A stretch of DNA of 9,978 nt, taken from NCBI GenBank assembly GCA_038231615.1, contig JBBRLA010000288.1, positions 1-9,978 on the forward strand. The letters are read 5' to 3'. Source of the stretch: JBBRLA01 sp038231615. Lineage in GTDB: Bacteria > Myxococcota_A > Polyangia > Palsa-1104 > JAEUJZ01. Both the position numbers and the translations under genes were made by a program. Positions 6,447 to 9,978 of this stretch are shown here, piece after piece. Positions within the stretch are counted from its first letter, which is position 1, and each line of letters opens with the position of its first letter. A model generated the notes under the pieces. It saw nothing but the letters and a program-made list of their open reading frames with translations, ran no database searches and was not told the DNA's origin.

Positions 6447-6955
6447 GTAGGGATCGTCCCCTGGTGGACCTGCGCTTGGCGCTGCCACGGATGCACGCGC
6501 TGGCCAACCCCGTCTCGGCGCTGCACTTTACGCAGATCGAATGCCTCCTGGACGAATCGGATCGCAAGCTGATGGAGGCAGAGGGCTATGGCTTCGAGAG
6601 GCTGTGCGCAGTCCTCTACGCAGAGCGCAGCCGCAAGGGGGTGGGGGACTTTCCGCTTTCCCAGATGGTGCGGGGGTTTTGGGACAAGGCGGGCACCGAG
6701 TTGGACCTGGTCGCCCTCGATGAGGACCGGCGCCGGATCCGGCTGGATACCTGCAAGCGTAGCGCGAGCCGTCTGCCTGGCGCCGACTTCCACGGACATG
6801 TCGAGCGGTTCTTGCAGGCACAGCCGCGATATCGGGATTGGACCGTGGAGCGGGTCTGCCTGGCGCCGATCATCTCCCCGGCAGAGCGGCAGGTACTCTT
6901 GGCCAATGGCTATGTGGTCGAGGATTTGAATGATCTGTGCCGAGGCCTGCTCTGA
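6440..6955 (+). CDS. C-terminal DUF234-type domain of an AAA ATPase, probable remnant
   Basis: A 171-codon frame matching the C-terminal part of archaeal-type ATPases with a DUF234 domain, which has a nuclease-like (PD-(D/E)XK) fold. Seen: NPVSALHFTQIE, LMEAEGYGFERLCAVLYAER, WDKAGTELDLVALDED (Asp89 in the ELD position) and RIRLDTCKRSA (Lys106). Many family members have GECK at that place, so the usual Glu is Thr here. A GHVERFLQA stretch and a regular C-terminal end follow. The ATPase part with Walker motifs, normally some 300 residues, is missing, and none of it is seen upstream. The first ~20 codons look unrelated and start close to the transposase fragment. Neither the ATG at 6440 nor the one at 6491 has a ribosome binding site. 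It is therefore most likely a truncated gene with an uninterrupted tail. Confidence 0.65.
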   Translation: MACRDRPLVDLRLALPRMHALANPVSALHFTQIECLLDESDRKLMEAEGYGFERLCAVLYAERSRKGVGDFPLSQMVRGFWDKAGTELDLVALDEDRRRIRLDTCKRSASRLPGADFHGHVERFLQAQPRYRDWTVERVCLAPIISPAERQVLLANGYVVEDLNDLCRGLL

Positions 6956-6964
6956 ACCAGACGT

Positions 6965-7001
6965 GCCGGCGATCAGGGTAGGCCATGCCATGATTGCCGG
7001 C
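6965..7001. promoter_or_regulatory. Hairpin between the DUF234 fragment and the helicase gene
   Basis: GCCGGCGATCA (6965-6975) pairs with TGATTGCCGGC (6991-7001) over 11 positions, with one G-T wobble and a 15-base loop that can itself form a small GGC/GCC stem. It lies 10 bases after the preceding stop and 12 before the upstream TTG start candidate of the helicase. No T-run follows on the plus strand, so a standard terminator is unlikely. It may be a Rho-independent relic, an RNA-stabilising stem or an operator-like site. Confidence 0.5.
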
Positions 7002-7048
7002 GGGCAGCGACGTTGCGTCTGGTCGCCGGTTGTGCTTTTCTCTTCTCC

Positions 7049-9199
7049 GTGTCTTCTGTCCCGCAGTCTCGCATCCGGATCTCCCTCTCGGACCTGAACC
7101 CGCCGCAGCGCGAGGCGGTCACCACCACCGAGGGGCCGTTGCTGGTGCTGGCGGGGGCGGGCTCGGGCAAGACCCGGGTCATCACCTACCGCATCGCCTA
7201 TCTTCTGTCCCAGGGCGTCCCCGCCGACGCCATCGTCGCGGTCAGCTTCACCAACAAGGCCGCCGACGAGATGCGCGAGCGGGTCGATCGCCTGGTGGAC
7301 AGCCGCCTGGGCCGCAAGGTCACCCTGTCTACCTTTCACTCCCTGGGCCTGATGATCCTCAAAGAGGAGCGCGAGGCCCTGGGCTTCCCCGGGGGGTTCA
7401 CCATCTACGACACCTCCGATCAGCTGGGCGTCATCCGGGAGATCCTGCGCCACGCCCACATCGAGGATCGGCGCCTGGACAACAAGTCGATCCTGTTCCG
7501 CATCAGCAAGGTAAAAAACGCCGGGCTGTCCCCGCTGGCCTTCGCCGAGCAACTGCGCAAGCAGAAAGCGGTCTCCGAGTACGACGGCTTCGCGGCCGAG
7601 GTTTACCCCCGCTACCAGGAGCGCATGCGGGCCTTCAATGCCCTGGACTTCGACGATCTGCTGGTCGAGACCCTGCGCCTGTTCAAGGAGAACCAGCAGG
7701 TCCGCGAGCGCTGGTCGCGGCGCTTCCGCTACTTAATGATCGACGAGTATCAGGATACCAATCGCTGCCAGCTCGAACTCTTGCGCCACCTGGCCGAGCC
7801 GAACTTCAACCTAGCCGTGGTGGGCGACGACGATCAGTCGATCTATAGCTGGCGCGGCGCGGAGGCGCGGAACATCCTGGAATTCGCCGCGAGTTTCCCC
7901 GGCGCCAAGACGGTGAAGCTGGAGGAAAACTACCGCTCGACCTACCCGATCCTCCAGGCGGCCAACGCGGTCATCGCGAAGAACACCACGCGACATAAAA
8001 AGAGCCTGTGGACCAGCAAGAAGGACGGCGAGCGCGTCCAGTTGGTCATCTGCCCCGACGGCGAGGGCGAGGCCAAGTGGGTGGCCGAGGAGATCGACAT
8101 CCTGCGGGAGCGGCGCAAGGTGGACCTGCGGGACATGGCCGTTCTTTATCGTAGCAACGTCCAGGCCAAGCTCATCGAGGAAGAACTGCGGCAGGCGCGC
8201 ATCGACTACCGGATGATCGGCGGGCAGGCATTCTTCGATCGCAAGGAGGTCAAGGACTCGATCGCCTACCTGAAGATCCTGACCCACCCGATGGACGAGA
8301 TCTCCCTGCGCCGGGTGTTAAACTACCCGGCCCGGGGAATCGGCACGACCACGGTGGAGAAGCTCGGAGAGGCGCACAAACAGGCGCAGAAACGCGACCC
8401 CAAGGCCACCCTTTTTGACCTGGTGTCGTCGCTGTGCCTGGGTCAGGGCGATTTGCTGGGGGCGTTGCCGCCCAAGACCAAGAAAGTCCTTTCGGGCTTC
8501 ATCGACACGGTGCAGCGGCACCGCGCGCAGCTCCTGCATCAGCCCGGCTGGCGCGACGCCGCGCGGGCCTACCTGTCGGAGATGGGGGTGCTCGACGACC
8601 TGATCCGGGCCGGCCCGACGCCGCTGCAGTCGCAGCGCCGGCTGAAGAACCTGGACAGTTTTCTGGAATCGCTGAACCGTTTTGAAGAAAAGTCCCGCAA
8701 GCTGGGTAAGGGAAGCACCGCCGACCTGGCCTCGTACCTGCACCGGCTGACCCTCTCGACCAACGACGACGACGCCGACGAGCTGGGCGGGGACAAGGTG
8801 ACCCTGTCCACTTTGCACGGGGCCAAGGGGCTGGAGTTCAAGGTGGTGTTCCTGGTCGGGGTCGAGGAGGAACTTTTGCCCCACAAGCGGACCCTTTACC
8901 CCAGCGAGACGGACCTTTCCGAGGTCGCCGGCCCAGTGGACGTCAGCGAGGAGCGGCGGCTGTGCTACGTGGGCATCACCCGGGCGCGGGAGATCCTGTA
9001 CCTGTCCCGGGCCCGCTTCCGCGGCAGCCGCAACACCGAGATGCCCCGGGCGCCAAGCCGTCTTTTAGACGACATCCCAAAGGACCTCCTGCAGGTGCGC
9101 GACCTGGAGGGACCGGGGGCGGAGGCGGCGGATCCCGCGGATGAGGACGCGTTCATCCGCGCGCAGCTTGAGAAAATGCGTAAGATGACGGAATCATGA
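7049..9199 (+). CDS. Rep/UvrD-like superfamily 1 ATP-dependent DNA helicase
   Basis: A 3'-5' DNA helicase of the UvrD/Rep/PcrA group (716 residues from this GTG), acting in replication restart, repair or clearing of protein roadblocks. All core motifs are present: Q-motif LNPPQREAV, Walker A AGAGSGKT (35-42), Ia SFTNKAADEM (67-76), II DEYQDT (232-237), III GDDDQSIYSWRGA (259-271), IV ENYRST, V STLHGAKGLEF (587-597) and VI VGITRAR (641-647). The protein ends about 65 residues after motif VI and lacks the Tudor-like C-terminal extension of PcrA/UvrD, so it is closer to Rep in shape. The start is uncertain: a TTG at 7013 and this GTG are in frame, both without a good ribosome binding site. Homologous sequence begins around SLSDLNPPQ, which favours the GTG. 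The gene appears intact and independent of the debris upstream. Confidence 0.93.
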   Translation: MSSVPQSRIRISLSDLNPPQREAVTTTEGPLLVLAGAGSGKTRVITYRIAYLLSQGVPADAIVAVSFTNKAADEMRERVDRLVDSRLGRKVTLSTFHSLGLMILKEEREALGFPGGFTIYDTSDQLGVIREILRHAHIEDRRLDNKSILFRISKVKNAGLSPLAFAEQLRKQKAVSEYDGFAAEVYPRYQERMRAFNALDFDDLLVETLRLFKENQQVRERWSRRFRYLMIDEYQDTNRCQLELLRHLAEPNFNLAVVGDDDQSIYSWRGAEARNILEFAASFPGAKTVKLEENYRSTYPILQAANAVIAKNTTRHKKSLWTSKKDGERVQLVICPDGEGEAKWVAEEIDILRERRKVDLRDMAVLYRSNVQAKLIEEELRQARIDYRMIGGQAFFDRKEVKDSIAYLKILTHPMDEISLRRVLNYPARGIGTTTVEKLGEAHKQAQKRDPKATLFDLVSSLCLGQGDLLGALPPKTKKVLSGFIDTVQRHRAQLLHQPGWRDAARAYLSEMGVLDDLIRAGPTPLQSQRRLKNLDSFLESLNRFEEKSRKLGKGSTADLASYLHRLTLSTNDDDADELGGDKVTLSTLHGAKGLEFKVVFLVGVEEELLPHKRTLYPSETDLSEVAGPVDVSEERRLCYVGITRAREILYLSRARFRGSRNTEMPRAPSRLLDDIPKDLLQVRDLEGPGAEAADPADEDAFIRAQLEKMRKMTES

Positions 9200-9281
9200 T
9201 CTGGTTTCCCTGCCGAGCCCATCCAGGCAGCGCATACCCCGGCAGCGCACACGATGATATCCTGCACAGGGCCCTATCCAC
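9200..9281 (+). promoter_or_regulatory. Leader of the acetyltransferase gene with a short direct repeat
   Basis: This 82-base gap holds two near-identical 12-mers, GGCAGCGCATAC (9226-9237) and GGCAGCGCACAC (9241-9252), set 15 bases apart, and a weak AGGG site at 9268-9271 before the ATG. No convincing sigma-70 promoter is visible. The repeat could be a protein-binding site or chance. Confidence 0.25.
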
Positions 9282-9848
9282 ATGAGCTACTTCAAGCACG
9301 AATCTGCATTCGTCGACGAGGGCGCGGTCATCGGCGAGGGGACGCGCATCTGGCACTTCAGCCACGTGGCCCCCGGCGCCCGCATCGGCCGGGCCTGCAC
9401 CCTGGGCCAGAACGTCTACCTGGCGCCGACGGTGGTGCTGGGCGAGGAGGTGCGGGTACAGAACAACGTCTCGATCTACGACGGGGTCATCCTGGAGGAC
9501 CACGTCTTTGTCGGACCCAGCGCGGTGTTCACCAACGTCCTGAACCCGCGCTCGGAGATCCCCCGCAAGAACGAATACCGCCCGACGCTGGTGCGCCGCG
9601 GGGCCACCATCGGGGCCAACGCCACCATCATCTGCGGCCACGAGATCGGCGCCTACAGCTTCATCGGAGCCGGGGCGGTGGTCACGGCCAATGTGCCGGC
9701 CTACGCCCTGTGCCTGGGGGTGCCGGCCCGGCAGTTTGCCTGGATGTGCCGCTGCGGAGAACGGCTCACGGTGGAAAACGGCGCTAGCTGGTGCGCGACC
9801 TGCGGTCGTGGGTACCGCATGGAGGGAGAGCTTTTATGCGAAGCGTGA
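9282..9848 (+). CDS. WbpD/WlbB-like hexapeptide-repeat N-acetyltransferase with zinc ribbon
   Basis: A 188-residue left-handed beta-helix acyltransferase. It is close to WbpD/WlbB-type enzymes, which acetylate the 3-amino group of a UDP-2-acetamido-3-amino-uronic acid during synthesis of di-N-acetylated uronic acids for O-antigen or capsule. Seen: hexapeptide repeats from about residue 12 to 150 (GEGTRIWHFSHVAPGARIG, VVLGEEVRVQNNV, RRGATIGANATI, YSFIGAGAVVTANVP), the NPRSEIPRKNEYRPTLV loop (88-104) typical of this group, and GVPARQFAW. A C-terminal zinc ribbon follows, with Cys156/Cys158 and Cys171/Cys174. Length is normal for the family. The next gene overlaps the 3' end by 13 bases, so the two probably share a transcript. 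The substrate is inferred from family resemblance; related enzymes use other nucleotide-amino sugars. Confidence 0.88.
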   Translation: MSYFKHESAFVDEGAVIGEGTRIWHFSHVAPGARIGRACTLGQNVYLAPTVVLGEEVRVQNNVSIYDGVILEDHVFVGPSAVFTNVLNPRSEIPRKNEYRPTLVRRGATIGANATIICGHEIGAYSFIGAGAVVTANVPAYALCLGVPARQFAWMCRCGERLTVENGASWCATCGRGYRMEGELLCEA

Positions 9849-9978
9849 AGATTCTGCGCCTGGCCCAAAGGGCCCTTTTCGTCGTCGGACTGCTCGGGCC
9901 CTTCGGCTGCGCCATGACGGGCCCGTCGCTTCTGACCAGTCGCGAGGTCGAGATGACCTACGACGATGGCAAGCCGGC
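9836..9978 (+). CDS. Probable lipoprotein, N-terminal part, cut by window end
   Basis: The first 47 codons of a gene that runs out of the window. The ATG at 9836 follows a strong GGAGGGAG site (9821-9828) placed inside the end of the acetyltransferase gene, and the two genes overlap by 13 bases in different frames. The protein begins with a positively charged segment (MRSVKILRLAQR), a hydrophobic core (ALFVVGLLGP) and FGC-A, consistent with a lipoprotein signal peptide in which Cys25 would be lipidated. The lipobox is imperfect, with Pro at -3 and Phe at -2. The mature part begins AMTGPSLLTSREVEMTYDDG. The family cannot be identified from this length. The position suggests an envelope protein linked with surface-sugar synthesis. 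Confidence 0.65.
   Translation, partial: MRSVKILRLAQRALFVVGLLGPFGCAMTGPSLLTSREVEMTYDDGKP

Noticed and set aside
6410..7552. 380-codon open frame on the minus strand opposite the helicase and the DUF234 fragment
   Set aside because: It has no family motif, its composition is that of an antisense frame of GC-rich genes, and both opposing plus-strand frames have strong conserved motifs.
8318..8884. 188-codon minus-strand frame inside the helicase gene
   Set aside because: Shadow of the helicase; no independent ribosome binding site or motif.
9867..9878. Perfect palindrome AAAGGGCCCTTT
   Set aside because: It lies within the lipoprotein coding sequence and is easily explained by codon use; no second copy is seen.

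Overview
The window is GC-rich (clearly above 60% by eye) and densely coded except in the middle. The gene content suggests a GC-rich proteobacterium: a glutaryl-CoA dehydrogenase-type flavoenzyme, a patatin-like hydrolase, a TauE/SafE exporter, an orphan sensor kinase, a Uma2-family protein, a Rep/UvrD-type helicase and a surface-sugar acetyltransferase. I cannot fix the class or genus from the sequence alone.

Layout. (1) 1-2276, plus strand: the 3' part of an acyl-CoA dehydrogenase (gcdH-like) runs through a 4-base ATGA overlap into a patatin-like phospholipase. (2) 2197-4446, minus strand: a membrane sensor histidine kinase is followed by a TauE/SafE permease. The 60-base gap between them carries nearly four copies of an 8-base, CTAG-containing tandem repeat. 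The permease end overlaps the patatin end by 80 bp, tail to tail. (3) 4559-5149, plus strand: a Uma2-family (PD-(D/E)XK-like) gene, divergent from the kinase, with a small hairpin running into its ribosome binding site. (4) 5150 to about 6450: decayed mobile-element DNA. It contains the N-terminal part of an IS66-type transposase with a probable one-base lesion right after its start codon, an internal piece of another DDE-type transposase, an unidentified C-terminal tail, an 11-13 bp hairpin, and a short AT-richer insert with inverted repeats inside a 9-bp direct repeat. (5) 6440-6955: an orphan C-terminal DUF234-type domain of an AAA ATPase, apparently cut off from its ATPase part by the debris. 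(6) 7013-9199: an intact Rep/UvrD-like superfamily 1 helicase preceded by a long hairpin. (7) 9282-9978: a WbpD/WlbB-like hexapeptide-repeat N-acetyltransferase with a C-terminal zinc ribbon, overlapping the start of a probable lipoprotein cut by the window end.

The two plus-strand genes at the left look like one transcription unit for acyl-CoA and lipid metabolism. The kinase and permease may be co-transcribed, which would make sulfur-anion or organosulfonate export one possible output near the sensor; this is inference. The acetyltransferase and lipoprotein suggest the edge of a polysaccharide or envelope locus beyond the right end.

I found no convincing undescribed multi-gene system. The best leads are small-scale: the 8-base tandem repeat between kinase and permease, the short insertion-like element at about 5930-6057, and the two hairpins at 5463-5497 and 6965-7001.
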